Source: Vibrio cidicii | GTDB lineage: Bacteria > Pseudomonadota > Gammaproteobacteria > Enterobacterales > Vibrionaceae | DNA length: 64,000 nucleotides | NCBI RefSeq assembly: GCF_009763805.1 | Contig: NZ_CP046804.1 | Location: 1,054,001 to 1,118,000 of the forward strand | Direction of reading: 5' to 3' | In this document: positions 10,977 to 20,880 of the stretch, piece by piece | Layout of the letters: the number at the start of each line of letters is the position of its first letter | Numbering within the stretch: the stretch's first letter is position 1 | Program-made: the position numbers and the translations under genes | Notes under the pieces: model-generated | What the model was told of the DNA's origin: nothing | The model's input: the letters and a program-made list of their open reading frames with translations, nothing else | The model's database searches: none

Positions 10977-11519
10977 ATGCTTAAACCAAGTGATAAATGG
11001 AAATGGTATTTCGACAAGTCCTCGGCTTGTTTGATGCTTGATTTGGGGGATACCTACGTCTTCCAAACAAACCTGACCAAGAAACATCTTGTAGATTGTG
11101 CATTTTCGCAAAATGAGTTCACGGTAGACGACGCCAGTGCATTTCAAACCTTCAAAGAGGGCCTCGCTTATCTAGAGCTTAATGAATATCGTAAGGATGA
11201 GCTCACACTGTATTGCGTGGCGGCAAAGCGGTTTCACAAGCCTGTTCAACCTAAGAGCTGGTTCTTTGATGCAAGTACAGCAGAGCATCAACCGGCAGAG
11301 GGAGAGCTAGTGCTATTGTCCAATAGCATCAATCGAGGGCTGTTTATTGTGCTAGAAGCAGGGGATAACGCAAGTTTGGTGTGTCCAGTGCAGCTGACGG
11401 GCTTCTTATTAACGGCTGAAAAGTCATTGGCTTACGGTGAAGCGATTAAAGTGATGCACGATCGAATGAGCATTCCTAATCAAGCCGATTTATGCCTTCC
11501 TATGGCCCTTGTTGGGTAA
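10977..11519 (+). CDS. zapC: Cell division protein ZapC
   Basis: 180 residues, like E. coli ZapC, in the same place after pyrD. ZapC is a cytoplasmic Z-ring protein that promotes lateral bundling of FtsZ filaments. Seen: start MLKPSDKWKWYFD and the family's LMLDLGDTYVF, KSWFFDAS and LPMALVG segments; no signal peptide or membrane segment. The ATG follows a GGAAC site. Terminators on both sides make it a single-gene unit. Its presence in a window with matP and dif is in line with E. coli synteny. Confidence 0.93.
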   Translation: MLKPSDKWKWYFDKSSACLMLDLGDTYVFQTNLTKKHLVDCAFSQNEFTVDDASAFQTFKEGLAYLELNEYRKDELTLYCVAAKRFHKPVQPKSWFFDASTAEHQPAEGELVLLSNSINRGLFIVLEAGDNASLVCPVQLTGFLLTAEKSLAYGEAIKVMHDRMSIPNQADLCLPMALVG

Positions 11520-11554
11520 AATTTCCTTTATTTTCGTTCCTATTGTTTGCACTT

Positions 11555-11580
11555 ATCGACCCATGAGGTCGATTTTTTTT
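11555..11580 (+). terminator. Rho-independent terminator of zapC
   Basis: Stem ATCGACC (11555-11561), loop CATGA, GGTCGAT (11567-11573), T run to 11580. Confidence 0.88.
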
Positions 11581-11866
11581 GCCCCTCAATTACGTCTACA
11601 AAACATATCTCTACTTTTTCTAGGTTCGACTGTGTGATTTTGAGCCAATTTTTTCTTCCCATTTAACCTCCCGAATTAGAACGATGGCGGCCAAATAGCC
11701 GCCAATTGTTCCCTGTTTTGCCCTATTGGTAAGTAAATTACACGTCAGATTTTGGTCTGGTGTATACCAAATTTGATGTAAATAAGTATTCACTTTGCTT
11801 GTGGGCCAATTAATCTGGATAAGAGTTGATGCTGATAGTGACCTGAGTCATGACGTTTGAAAGAGA
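11581..11866. other. Intergenic stretch without recognised features
   Basis: About 290 AT-rich bases between the zapC terminator and a candidate small ORF. I see no long ORF, strong hairpin or repeat in it. It may hold an upstream promoter for rlmL. Confidence 0.4.
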
Positions 11867-11977
11867 ATGACCGCTTGGAAGTTGAGCAATTATTTACCGC
11901 CTGAGCCGGTGGAGGAGAAAACCTTTGAAATACGAGGCATTGAAAAGAATATCAGGTATAATCAGCTCCATTTTTAA
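11867..11977 (+). CDS. Candidate small ORF (36 residues) upstream of rlmL
   Basis: ATG 11867 after GAAAGAGA opens a 36-residue frame beginning MTAWKLSNYLPPEPVEEKTF and ending at TAA 11975-11977, 15 bases before the rlmL start. The peptide is soluble-looking, with Pro and Glu in the middle and a basic end. It overlaps a good -10-like TATAAT (11957-11962), which argues that the region may be promoter rather than coding. No family recognised. Confidence 0.25.
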   Translation: MTAWKLSNYLPPEPVEEKTFEIRGIEKNIRYNQLHF

Positions 11978-11992
11978 TTGCTAAAGAACGCT

Positions 11993-14116
11993 ATGAACCA
12001 ATATCTTGCTGTTACCTCAAATGGGTTAGAAAACCTTCTTGCTGAAGAACTGACGAATCTAGGGATTACAGACGCCAAACCCGTACAGGCAGGGGTGAAA
12101 TTTTCTGCTTCAAATGAGCAGATTTATCGTTGCTGTTTGTGGAGCCGTCTTGCTTCCCGCTTCGTAAGAATCCTGTCTGAGTTTACCTGTCAGGATGATA
12201 TGGATCTTTATCTGGCCACCGTCGCGATTAACTGGGTAAATCAGTTCCACAGCACGAAGAAGTTTATTGTTGATTTCAACGGAACCAACCGTGAAATAAG
12301 AAACAGCCAGTACGGTGCGATGAAAGTGAAAGACGCTGTGGTGGACTGTTTTGAGAAGAAAGGATTGCCTCGCCCGAACATTAGCAAAGAAAGACCAGAC
12401 GTGCGTTTGCACGTGAGACTACACAAAGACAAAGCAATTTTGGGCATTGATATGGTCGGTAGCGGATTACATCAGCGCGGCTACCGTCCGGCTTCGGGAA
12501 AAGCGCCATTGCGTGAAACGCTGGCCGCTGCGATCATCCTTCGCTCTGGCTGGAACCCAACTCAACCACTCCTCGATCCCATGTGTGGTTCAGGCACTCT
12601 TCTGATAGAAGCGGCAATGATGGCTGCGAATATGGCTCCTGGTGTTAAGCGTGAGAAATGGGTGTTTGAATGCTTAGAAGATTTTGAACCTGAAGTGTGG
12701 GCACAGATAAAATCAGAAGCGAGTGTCACCGCTCGACGTGGTGTCAAAAAAGTTGACGCAAAGTTTTATGGCTTTGATAACGATGAAAAAGTCCTTGGCA
12801 TTGCACGTGAAAACGCGCGACGTGCAGGTGTGGCTGAGCTGATTGAATTTAAATTGGGTGATGCGGCAACGCTGTCACGTCCGCAAGGTTTCGACCATGG
12901 CGTTATTGTATCTAATCCCCCATACGGTGAGCGTTTGGGTACAGAGCCAGGCTTAATTGCGCTTTACACCGCGTTTGGTGGACAGCTTAAGTCTGAGTTT
13001 GGCGGTTGTACTGCCTCCATCTTCTCGAGTTCAGATGAGCTATTAAGCTGTCTGCGTATGCGTGCTGATAAGCAGTTTAAATTGAACAACGGTGCGTTAC
13101 CTTGTCACCAAAAGAACTACACCATAGCGCAAAGAAGCGCCGAACAGATTGAAGGGGCTCATACACCTCTTTCCATTGCCCCTGATTTTGCCAATCGATT
13201 GAAGAAAAATATCGGCAAAGTGGGCAAGTGGGCAAAGAAAGAACAATTGGATTGCTATCGCATCTATGACGCTGATCTTCCTGAATACAATGTGGCAATT
13301 GATATCTATCTCGATCATATTGTGATTCAGGAGTATGCAGCGCCTAAAGACATTCCAGAGGAAAAAGCGAAGCGTCGTCTGACGGATATTATTCGTGCCA
13401 CCATACAGGTGACGGGCATTGAAGCGAACAAAGTCGTGCTTAAGGTGCGTGAAAAACAAAAAGGGCGCAATCAATACCAGAAAATGGCTCAAGTCGCACA
13501 GACGATGGAAGTCAAAGAGTATGGCGTTAAACTCATTGTTAATCTCTACGATTACCTAGATACGGGCTTGTTTCTTGATCACAAGATCACTCGCCGCCGT
13601 CTTGGTGAAATGGCACAAGGCAAGGATTTCTTGAATCTGTTTGCTTATACAGGTAGTGCGACGGTACACGCGGCTAAAGGTGGTGCTCGTTCTACGACGA
13701 CCGTCGATATGTCCAAAACCTATCTGCAATGGGCAAAAGACAACATGGCGTTAAATGGTTGTGTAGGCAATCAACATAAGTTTGAGCAAGCCGACTGTCT
13801 GCAGTGGCTAGAGAACGCGCAGGGGCAGTATGATCTTATTTTCATTGACCCACCGACATTCTCCAATTCGAAGCGGATGGAAGCTTCTTTCGATGTACAA
13901 CGTGATCACATCAAACTGATGAAAAATCTAAAGCGTCTGCTCAGACCGGGAGGAACGATTGTCTTCTCCAATAATAAGCGCCACTTCAAAATGGACTTGG
14001 AATCGCTTCTAGAGCTAGGTTTGAACGCTCAAAATATTTCTTCACAGACGTTACCACTCGATTTTGAACGCAATAAACAGATCCATAACTGCTGGTTGGT
14101 AACGCATCAGAACTAA
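11993..14116 (+). CDS. rlmL: 23S rRNA (guanine-N2/N7) methyltransferase RlmKL
   Basis: 707 residues, a fusion of two methyltransferases as in E. coli RlmKL. The N-terminal half (THUMP domain, then RlmL with [12 protein letters not shown] and [10 protein letters not shown]) makes m2G2445; the C-terminal half (Rlm[19 protein letters not shown] and [10 protein letters not shown]) makes m7G2069 in 23S rRNA. I start at ATG 11993 (MNQYLAVTS), which matches the family, not at the TTG at 11978. The stop codon shares one base with the start of the next gene (TAATG), so the two are translationally coupled. Confidence 0.96.
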   Translation: MNQYLAVTSNGLENLLAEELTNLGITDAKPVQAGVKFSASNEQIYRCCLWSRLASRFVRILSEFTCQDDMDLYLATVAINWVNQFHSTKKFIVDFNGTNREIRNSQYGAMKVKDAVVDCFEKKGLPRPNISKERPDVRLHVRLHKDKAILGIDMVGSGLHQRGYRPASGKAPLRETLAAAIILRSGWNPTQPLLDPMCGSGTLLIEAAMMAANMAPGVKREKWVFECLEDFEPEVWAQIKSEASVTARRGVKKVDAKFYGFDNDEKVLGIARENARRAGVAELIEFKLGDAATLSRPQGFDHGVIVSNPPYGERLGTEPGLIALYTAFGGQLKSEFGGCTASIFSSSDELLSCLRMRADKQFKLNNGALPCHQKNYTIAQRSAEQIEGAHTPLSIAPDFANRLKKNIGKVGKWAKKEQLDCYRIYDADLPEYNVAIDIYLDHIVIQEYAAPKDIPEEKAKRRLTDIIRATIQVTGIEANKVVLKVREKQKGRNQYQKMAQVAQTMEVKEYGVKLIVNLYDYLDTGLFLDHKITRRRLGEMAQGKDFLNLFAYTGSATVHAAKGGARSTTTVDMSKTYLQWAKDNMALNGCVGNQHKFEQADCLQWLENAQGQYDLIFIDPPTFSNSKRMEASFDVQRDHIKLMKNLKRLLRPGGTIVFSNNKRHFKMDLESLLELGLNAQNISSQTLPLDFERNKQIHNCWLVTHQN

Positions 14117-14370
14117 TGGTGAGTGCATTGGTGATACTCTACAGCACACAAGGCTGCCATCTCTGTGAGATGGCCCTTGAACTCGCAAATCAAGCAGGAA
14201 TAGGGGATAAACTCGAGATCATCGACATTGCTTTCGATGATGGGTTGTTTTCTAATTACGGTGTCACCATTCCTGTGTTGCATTACCAAGGGGCCGAAAT
14301 AAACTGGCCTTTTGATCTCAAAGAATTAACTCAATGGTTGGAAGATAATGGCATTACTTACCATTCATAA
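14116..14370 (+). CDS. Glutaredoxin-like thiol protein
   Basis: 84 residues with a glutaredoxin/thioredoxin fold signature: YSTQGCHLCEMA with a CxxC pair at C14 and C17, and the cis-proline TIPVL near residue 55. It belongs to the short glutaredoxin-like (DUF836) family and probably acts in the cytoplasm; its substrate is unknown. It overlaps rlmL by one base and the uup start by 23 bases, so rlmL, this gene and uup form a tight operon. Confidence 0.85.
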   Translation: MVSALVILYSTQGCHLCEMALELANQAGIGDKLEIIDIAFDDGLFSNYGVTIPVLHYQGAEINWPFDLKELTQWLEDNGITYHS

Positions 14371-16268
14371 TGGTCAACTGGCATTTGGTGACCATCCTCT
14401 ACTCGATAAAGCGGATTTTGCCTTACAAGAAAATGAAAGAGTCTGTTTAGTTGGCCGTAATGGAGCAGGTAAATCGACCTTAATGAAGGTGCTTGCTGGT
14501 GAAATCCAAATGGACGATGGCAAATTTCAGATCACGCAAGATGTAGTGGTATCGCGTCTAGAGCAAGATCCGCCAAGAAATGAATCGGGAACGGTTTATG
14601 AGTATGTTGCTGGTGGGTTGGCAGAAATCGGCCAGCAGCTAAAGATCTATCACGATCTTCTGGATCTTGTTGCGGTTGATCCAAGTGAGAAAAATATAAA
14701 CCATCTAGCTAGAGTGCAAGAGCAACTGGATCATGCAAATGCATGGCGTTTTGACGATCGAGTGAGCCACGTTTTGGCGGCCCTTCAGCTTAACGCAGAG
14801 ACTAAGTTGACCGATTTGTCGGGTGGCTGGCAACGCAAAGCGGCTTTGGCCAAAGCATTGGTTTGTGATCCTGATGTTCTGCTACTGGACGAGCCGACTA
14901 ACCATTTGGATGTCACGACGATCGAATGGTTAGAAACATTTTTAAAAGATTTCCGTGGCTCCATTATCTTTATCTCTCACGACCGTGCCTTTATCAAAGC
15001 GATGGCGACACGTATTGTCGATCTTGATCGTGGTAAGCTCGCTTCTTTCCCAGGTGACTACGAAAACTACTTGGTAGAAAAAGAAGAGATGCTTCGGGTT
15101 GAAGAGATGCAGAATGCAGAATTCGACAAGAAACTCGCCCAGGAAGAAGTTTGGATTCGTCAAGGCATTAAGGCACGCAGAACTCGTAATGAAGGACGTG
15201 TTCGCGCATTAAAAAAACTGCGTGAAGAGCGTCAAAATCGCGTGGAAGTGCAAGGTAAAGCGAAGATCCAGATTGATGATGCATCGCGTTCGGGCAAGAT
15301 TGTCTTTGAGGCGAAAAACATCCATTTTGCCTTTGATGGCAAGACAATCGTTGATGATTTTAGTTTTAACATCATGCGTGGTGATCGTATCGCATTGATT
15401 GGTCCAAATGGCTGTGGCAAAAGTACAGTGCTGAAATTATTACTTGGTCAATTGTCGCCAGATGCCGGGCTGCTTCATTGTGGTACTAAGCTTGAGGTTG
15501 CTTACTTTGACCAGTACCGAGAGATTTTAGATCCGGAAAAAACCGTGATCGACAATCTTGCCGATGGTAAGCAGGAAGTGACAGTTGGCGGGCGTGATAG
15601 ACATGCATTGAGCTATTTACAAGATTTTCTCTTTTCGCCCAAGCGTGCCAGAACGCCGGTCAAAGCGCTCTCTGGTGGCGAGAAAAACCGACTCTTGCTT
15701 GCGCGTATTTTCCTTAAAGCCAATAACTTATTGATTCTTGACGAACCGACCAATGATTTAGATATTGAAACGTTGGAACTTTTGGAAGAATTACTTGCCA
15801 ATTATCAGGGCACATTGCTTTTGGTTAGCCACGATCGACAATTTGTCGACAACACTGTAACCACAAGTTGGATCTTTGAAGGTGAAGGACGGATTGAAGA
15901 GTTTGTCGGCGGTTATCACGACGCGCAGCAACAACGTTTCTCAGGCGATCTTAGCTAGGGAAATTGAGACAAAACAATCTCCTAAAACGAAAGTGGTTGA
16001 GGATACTCCCAAAACAACGCCAGTAAAGAACACCTCGAAGAAGTTATCGTATAAGCTCCAGAGAGAGTTGGAAGCGCTACCTGCTCGATTGGAACAGCTA
16101 GAAATCGACATTGAAACCTTGCAAGAGCAGGTCAACTCTGCCGATTTCTTCTCGCAGCCTGTAGAGAAAACGCAACCAGTACTCGACAAGTTAACCGCTT
16201 TGGAGCAGGAATTAGAAATCGCTTTCGAGAGATGGGAAGAGCTCGAAGCAATGCAACAGGATAGTTAA
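14348..16268 (+). CDS. uup: ABC-F ATPase Uup (frameshifted as read)
   Basis: Soluble ABC-F protein with two ATPase cassettes and a DNA-binding coiled-coil C-terminal domain; in E. coli Uup limits precise transposon excision and acts on ribosomes and replication intermediates. Seen: Walker A GRNGAGKST near residue 37, LSGGWQRK and LLLDEPTNHLD in the first cassette; GPNGCGKST near residue 352, LSGGEKNR and ILDEPTNDLD in the second. The first frame stops at 15958. The C-terminal coiled coil (RELEALPARLEQLEIDIETL) continues in the +1 frame to 16268. Dropping one T from GTTTC at 15936-15940 gives AQQQRSQAILAREIE and a 639-residue protein, normal for Uup. Confidence 0.92.
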
Positions 16269-16274
16269 AAACCA

Positions 16275-17976
16275 ATGAATTGCAGTATGAAATTCAAAAT
16301 GACGACCGTAGCACTGCTGGTGGGTAGTGCAATGCAGGCTAACGCCGCGCTATACAAAGTAGTGGAAGTTGATCCTGCCCAAAATGGCAGCACTTCTGAG
16401 TACAACGAAGCCTATGGTGTTGCCATTCAAGCTGGAAACGTCTACCAGGATAGCGGTAAAACGCTACCGTTTGATAAAGGCTGCTTTGACAATGCCGCCG
16501 CTTGTGGTGATGAGCAGTTCAAACTCGCATTGGAAACGAGGGTTTCTGTCGATGGGGTTAGCTATCGTGAAGAAGTGCCGTTTTCTATGGATCCTGCGTT
16601 TAGTTATATCCAAGATTACGATGATTTCAGAACGTATTGTTTCCGTGAATTACGTTACTCAACTTGTGATACTTGGGCTGGCGTTCACTGGGCACCATGG
16701 TCAAAAGAGCTGAGTAAAGAGTATACATCGAACGCGCTGGCCTTTGTTGAAGGGGCTCCCAATGCTTACACTAATAAATACAATAACATTATCAATAGCT
16801 TGACTGAAGCTGGTTCGCCGGTTGGCAATCAGAGTGTGGTAAAAGCGGATCAAACAGCTCTAGAAACTCGCAATACCGTCGTTGCTCCTGTTACACCAAA
16901 TGGGGATTTCTATCAATCTCGAGCTTGGAAAACCGACGGCTCCTACACTTCTGGCAGCATTGACACATCCGCGACCAATGACTATGGCTCTCACCACACT
17001 TCCAAAGCAGCGATTTGGGACCAAAATGGCAATGTGAGTCAAATTGCTTGGCCTCAAGGCGGGGATAGAGACGGAAATCGTCTCGCACAAGGTAGTATGA
17101 GAGATTTTGCTCTTTCAAGTGACGGTAAAACCATCTACGGGGTGGGTTACAACACCTTTTCTGATGACAACTACCTCAATGCCAGTGTTTTTGTCGGAAA
17201 CTATCGATGATAGCGCTTTTGATAAAACGACTTGGACAACGAAAGTGGTGAGTGGCGCTCAGATGAAAATTGGTAGCGACATTATTCATAGCAACTCTGT
17301 TGTGACCAATGTTAATGACAAATTTGTCGCTGTCGGCGAAGCCAAGCGCTCTGGTTCAAAACCTTCAGAAGGAGCGGCGGCTAATCGATTGTTTTTAATC
17401 GAAGATGTCACAGCAGACTCTATTTCGGCGACCTTTTTAACTTCGTTGGATAATCTATTCTTCTCGGGGGCTGGTGGCAAAATGGGCGGGATCAATAATT
17501 ACAACGAGATTGTTGGTCAAGTCGATGCTGAAGACACCCGTGAAATTGATGGTAAAGAGCGGAGAAAGCGTGCTTTTATCTTTCCATATGATGGCTCTGG
17601 AGCGAATCAAGAGCGACGTGATATCTTTAACGGCAAAGCATGGTTTTTGGATGATCTCACCAATGGCAGTAATGCGCCGACGAGCAATAACCAATACAGA
17701 GTCGTCGATGCATCAGATATTAATGATGCGGGCGTAATCTCTGCTACTGCGATTAAGTGTGATGGCGGTTATGATTCTACATCACATAATGCCTACTGTG
17801 GTGGTGGCAGCAAAGCTGAAACGATTGTGGCTGTCAAATTAGTTCCAATTGCTGGTGCGGCATCAGCAGACATCGAAGTGAGACCTATTGATAAAGCGGC
17901 CGCTGAGCGTAAAGGTGCTGGACTTGGTTGGCTTTCTTTGACACTGTTAGCGTTTTTTGGTTTCCGCAGAAAATAG
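16275..17976 (+). CDS. DUF3466 surface/periplasmic protein with GlyGly-CTERM-like tail (frameshifted as read)
   Basis: About 566 residues after frame repair. A signal peptide runs to about residue 24 (VALLVGSAMQANA); the ATG at 16287 is an alternative start. I recognise the DUF3466 family, which has HAF-like repeat strands such as DFALSSDGKTIYGVGYN. The C terminus GLGWLSLTLLAFFGFRRK is a glycine-led membrane segment ending in basic residues, the pattern of GlyGly-CTERM sorting tags processed by rhombosortase in vibrios and shewanellas. The first frame stops at 17210; the rest lies in the +1 frame. Dropping one A from GAAAC at 17197-17201 gives ASVFVGTIDDSAFDK. It starts six bases after uup and is probably in the same operon. 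Confidence 0.8.
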
Positions 17977-17991
17977 GCTAATTTTTAAACT

Positions 17992-18028
17992 AGGCACAGG
18001 TTCACATTTTTGACTCTGTGCCTTTTTT
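17992..18028 (+). terminator. Rho-independent terminator of the rlmL-uup-DUF3466 operon
   Basis: Stem AGGCACAG (17992-17999) / CTGTGCCT (18016-18023), long loop, T run TTTTTT following. Confidence 0.8.
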
Positions 18029-18090
18029 ATACCTTGAGAAATGTTCGTAAGTGATCGATTCTTAATTGTGGAGTCACAAAAACTCCATCA

Positions 18091-18119
18091 AACTTTCATA
18101 GTAGTACGTTAGTTATAAT
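18091..18119 (+). promoter_or_regulatory. Candidate rmf promoter
   Basis: A perfect TATAAT (18114-18119) lies 21 bases before the rmf start codon; the -35 region (AACTTT, 18091-18096, 17-base spacer) is poor. A weak -35 would suit the growth-phase control known for rmf, but that is inference. Confidence 0.5.
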
Positions 18120-18140
18120 GGACCGTATGAGGTAAAAATT

Positions 18141-18314
18141 ATGAAGAGACAAAAGCGTGATCGCCTAGATCGAGCACAATCCCAAGGCTACAAGGCTGGC
18201 TTAAACGGTAGGTCTCAGGAGGAGTGTCCTTATCAGCAGATGGATGCTCGCTCGTATTGGTTAGGTGGTTGGCGTGACGCCAGAAATGACAAGCACTCTG
18301 GTCTCTATAAATGA
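18141..18314 (+). CDS. rmf: Ribosome modulation factor
   Basis: 57 residues starting MKRQKRDRLDRAQSQGYKAG. Rmf binds 70S ribosomes in stationary phase and drives formation of inactive 100S dimers. The sequence shows the family's basic N terminus, NGRSQEECPY and SYWLGGWRDAR. The ATG has a GAGGT site upstream. Next to fabA as in E. coli, but as its own transcript with a terminator on both sides. Confidence 0.95.
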   Translation: MKRQKRDRLDRAQSQGYKAGLNGRSQEECPYQQMDARSYWLGGWRDARNDKHSGLYK

Positions 18315-18344
18315 TGTCCACATACAACTAGAAGGATTTACAAG

Positions 18345-18376
18345 AAAGGCTCACTTGTTAGTGAGCCTTTTCTTTT
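18345..18376 (+). terminator. Rho-independent terminator of rmf
   Basis: Stem AAAGGCTCACT (18345-18355), loop TGTT, AGTGAGCCTTT (18360-18370), then TTCTTTT. Very stable. Confidence 0.92.
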
Positions 18377-18420
18377 CCTAATTTTAATCATGACGCACTA
18401 TAACTAAATTTTCTGATGGT

Positions 18421-18449
18421 AAAATAAGCGGCTCATATAGGGCCGCTAT
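18421..18449 (-). terminator. Terminator of fabA
   Basis: On the minus strand AGCGGC (18447-18442), nine-base loop, GCCGCT (18432-18427), then TTATTTT. Lies 14 bases after the fabA stop codon. Confidence 0.65.
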
Positions 18450-18462
18450 AAAATCAATGAAA

Positions 18463-18981
18463 CTAAAATGCAGACGTATCTTGGAACAAGCCGACTTTCA
18501 AATCTTTTGCGACATAAATTTCTTTGCCATCAACAAGAACACGACCATCCGCTAAACCCATCACTAATTTGCGGTTTACGACACGCTTCATATGAATTTC
18601 GTAAGTGACTTTTTTTGCTGTTGGTAAGATTTGTCCGGTAAACTTAACTTCACCGACACCCAATGCACGGCCTTTACCTTGGCCTCCAACCCAACCAAGA
18701 AAGAAACCAACAAGTTGCCACATTGCATCTAAGCCTAAGCAACCTGGCATTACAGGGTCACCAGGAAAGTGGCAATCAAAGAACCATAAATCCGGTTTGA
18801 TGTCCAACTCAGCTAAGATCAAACCTTTGCCAAAATCGCCCTCTGTCTCTGACATTTTGGTCACGCGATCCATCATAAGCATATTTGGTGCAGGGAGCTG
18901 CGGATAACCAGGACCAAAAAGTTCTCCTTGGCTAGATGCCAACAGATCTTCTCGGGTATATGATTCACGTTTGTTTTGCAT
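18463..18981 (-). CDS. fabA: 3-hydroxydecanoyl-ACP dehydratase/isomerase FabA
   Basis: 172 residues with the start at [12 protein letters not shown] (18981), the same length as E. coli FabA; a GGAG site lies ten bases upstream. FabA dehydrates 3-hydroxydecanoyl-ACP and isomerises the product to cis-3-decenoyl-ACP, the branch point to unsaturated fatty acids. Seen: the active-site His in [15 protein letters not shown] and the Asp in [12 protein letters not shown]. The promoter region carries a FabR-type palindrome at 19017. The gene lies downstream of lonH on the same strand, with a 71-base gap that contains this operator, so it probably has its own promoter. Confidence 0.96.
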   Translation of the reverse strand: MQNKRESYTREDLLASSQGELFGPGYPQLPAPNMLMMDRVTKMSETEGDFGKGLILAELDIKPDLWFFDCHFPGDPVMPGCLGLDAMWQLVGFFLGWVGGQGKGRALGVGEVKFTGQILPTAKKVTYEIHMKRVVNRKLVMGLADGRVLVDGKEIYVAKDLKVGLFQDTSAF

Positions 18982-19016
18982 TGTCTGTATACTCCAATTT
19001 TTGACCAAAGCATCTT

Positions 19017-19034
19017 AGTGAACGCGTGTACGCT
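19017..19034 (-). promoter_or_regulatory. FabR-type operator upstream of fabA
   Basis: Read on the minus strand the 18 bases are AGCGTACA-CG-CGTTCACT. The E. coli FabR box as I know it is AGCGTACA-NN-TGTTCGCT; this differs at two bases. It lies 36 bases upstream of the fabA start codon, the position expected for repression of unsaturated fatty-acid synthesis by the TetR-family regulator FabR. Confidence 0.7.
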
Positions 19035-19052
19035 AAACAACTCCGATGAGTA

Positions 19053-20693
19053 CTAGACAAACCAGTTTTTAATACGTTCAACAAGGCCTTGAGCATGGTC
19101 ATGTTTAGCGAAATTCTCAATGCGCTCAGCTATCATACTTAACACACTGTCTTCTTCGCCTCTAAATGGTTTTCCCATAATCAGCGGAATCACTTCATCA
19201 ATAGAAGATACAGCCCAAATATGAAATTCTTCCGCTTTAATGCTCTCGACGACCTCTTTATGTAGCGCAAGATGTTTTAAGTTCGTTTCTGGAAGAATAA
19301 CGCCTTGTTCACCTGTAAACCCTTGATGTTTACATACTTGGTAGAAGCCTTCAATTTTTTCATTCAATCCACCAACAGCTTGAACGCGACCAAACTGGTC
19401 TACCGCTCCTGTGACTGCGATTTGCTGGTCAATTGGCTGTTCGGACAGTGCGCTTACTAAACAACAGAGTTCAGCGAGAGAGGCACTGTCACCATCAACT
19501 TCACTATAAGACTGCTCAAATACAATCGAAGCGGAGTAGGGTAATGGTTCATCAAGTCGCAGTGCACTACTTAAAAACGCCTGCATGATCATCATGCCTT
19601 TCGCGTGTAGATTGCCTCCAAGTTCTGCTTTACGTTCGACATCCGAAACATCACCATCGCCAAAATGTATAACGCATGAAATTCGTGCTGGCTCGCCGTA
19701 AGAAACTGGGTGCCCTGTAACATCAATCACGGTTAATCCATTAATCTGCCCGATCTGTTCGCCCGTGGTTTCAATAATTACCTGTCCATCAAGAATATCA
19801 TCAATAGCACGATGAGGAAGATAGGACTCTCTAAACTGCTTCTCTTCAATCGCTCGATCCATATTTTCCCCAGTTATGAGGTAGTTATCCGATTCAATGG
19901 CCGCAAGAGAAAGTATGTTGCGTAGCCAAAGTGGAGACAGGGGTAGGTAATGTTGATCTTCCGTCTCTCTCACACCGGCTGTAAGCAAACGCAAAAGTGC
20001 ATCCTGATCAAAAGAGGGTAACTCATATCTATTGCATAACCACTTTAAATAGCCGATGTAAGGAGTAAGGTTGTCATCATCAAGATGAAAATCTTCCTCT
20101 AACTCAGTGTACATTGAAAGAACAGAAAGCAGGTCTTCATCAAGATAGTCCAGTTCTGCTAGTTGATTTCTGTCGCCAGTGATCACCATTTTGCTTTGAT
20201 AAACAACAGGTTCAACTTGTTGGGAAGCCCATTCTGCTTTTAACGGTTTCGGTAACACTGGCTCACCAAGCATCGCTGCTTTAATTTTTGGCCAAAGCAG
20301 CGGATTTGCTAGAATCATATTGGCAGAGACAATCAGAATACCGTTTGCTACTTGTGAGAGTTGGCCCGGTAGCATCTCTATTTGTCCGTTTTTATCGAGT
20401 CGGTAAGTGTCAAATAATTGATCTGCCGCTAAAGATTCGGTCGACAACACGTTATGATTAGTTACCGTTTCCAGTAGTGCTTCTTTGATAAGACCTCTGA
20501 ATACAGAGTTGTCTCCGCAGTTGATGAGTAGGAAGCGGTGCATTACAGAAGACATCGTAAAGGATTCAAGTGCTGAAGCGGCTCTGGGTTGCAGCTCTAA
20601 GTAGTCTGTCTGTTCAATGTTGTGAAGCTCGGAAAGGGAATGGCGAAAATGGTCGAATTGAGGCGTTACGAGTTGCCAGTTAACTTGGTTCAT
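19053..20693 (-). CDS. lonH: Lon-family protease LonH (YcbZ type)
   Basis: 546 residues, Lon-like with a C-terminal serine/lysine protease domain: catalytic Ser in VDGDSASLAEL and catalytic Lys in GGLNEKIEGF. The N-terminal half shows no Walker A P-loop (no GxxGxGKT), so this is the YcbZ/LonH type in which the ATPase module is missing or degenerate. Substrates are unknown; cytoplasmic. The neighbours fabA and matP are the same as in E. coli, which supports the assignment. It is divergent from matP. Confidence 0.88.
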   Translation of the reverse strand: MNQVNWQLVTPQFDHFRHSLSELHNIEQTDYLELQPRAASALESFTMSSVMHRFLLINCGDNSVFRGLIKEALLETVTNHNVLSTESLAADQLFDTYRLDKNGQIEMLPGQLSQVANGILIVSANMILANPLLWPKIKAAMLGEPVLPKPLKAEWASQQVEPVVYQSKMVITGDRNQLAELDYLDEDLLSVLSMYTELEEDFHLDDDNLTPYIGYLKWLCNRYELPSFDQDALLRLLTAGVRETEDQHYLPLSPLWLRNILSLAAIESDNYLITGENMDRAIEEKQFRESYLPHRAIDDILDGQVIIETTGEQIGQINGLTVIDVTGHPVSYGEPARISCVIHFGDGDVSDVERKAELGGNLHAKGMMIMQAFLSSALRLDEPLPYSASIVFEQSYSEVDGDSASLAELCCLVSALSEQPIDQQIAVTGAVDQFGRVQAVGGLNEKIEGFYQVCKHQGFTGEQGVILPETNLKHLALHKEVVESIKAEEFHIWAVSSIDEVIPLIMGKPFRGEEDSVLSMIAERIENFAKHDHAQGLVERIKNWFV

Positions 20694-20843
20694 CTACATT
20701 CTTTATCAACGGGAATTGCAGCGGAGTATATCAGAATCATGAAATTCTGCAGGTAAATTGCCACGAGCACGCCTACGATAAAGAAAAAGGTTGATCTGAC
20801 TCTACTTGGCATCTTCTCTAGCTTGAGAACTGACGTGGCTTGA

Positions 20844-20856
20844 GTTACGCTGTCAC
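20844..20856. promoter_or_regulatory. matS-like palindrome upstream of matP
   Basis: GTTAC-GCT-GTCAC, one mismatch (third base) from the MatP target GTGAC-RNY-GTCAC. It ends 24 bases before the matP start codon, where binding could control matP itself. Confidence 0.5.
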
Positions 20857-20880
20857 CATAAACGTGCTGGGATGGAAGAG

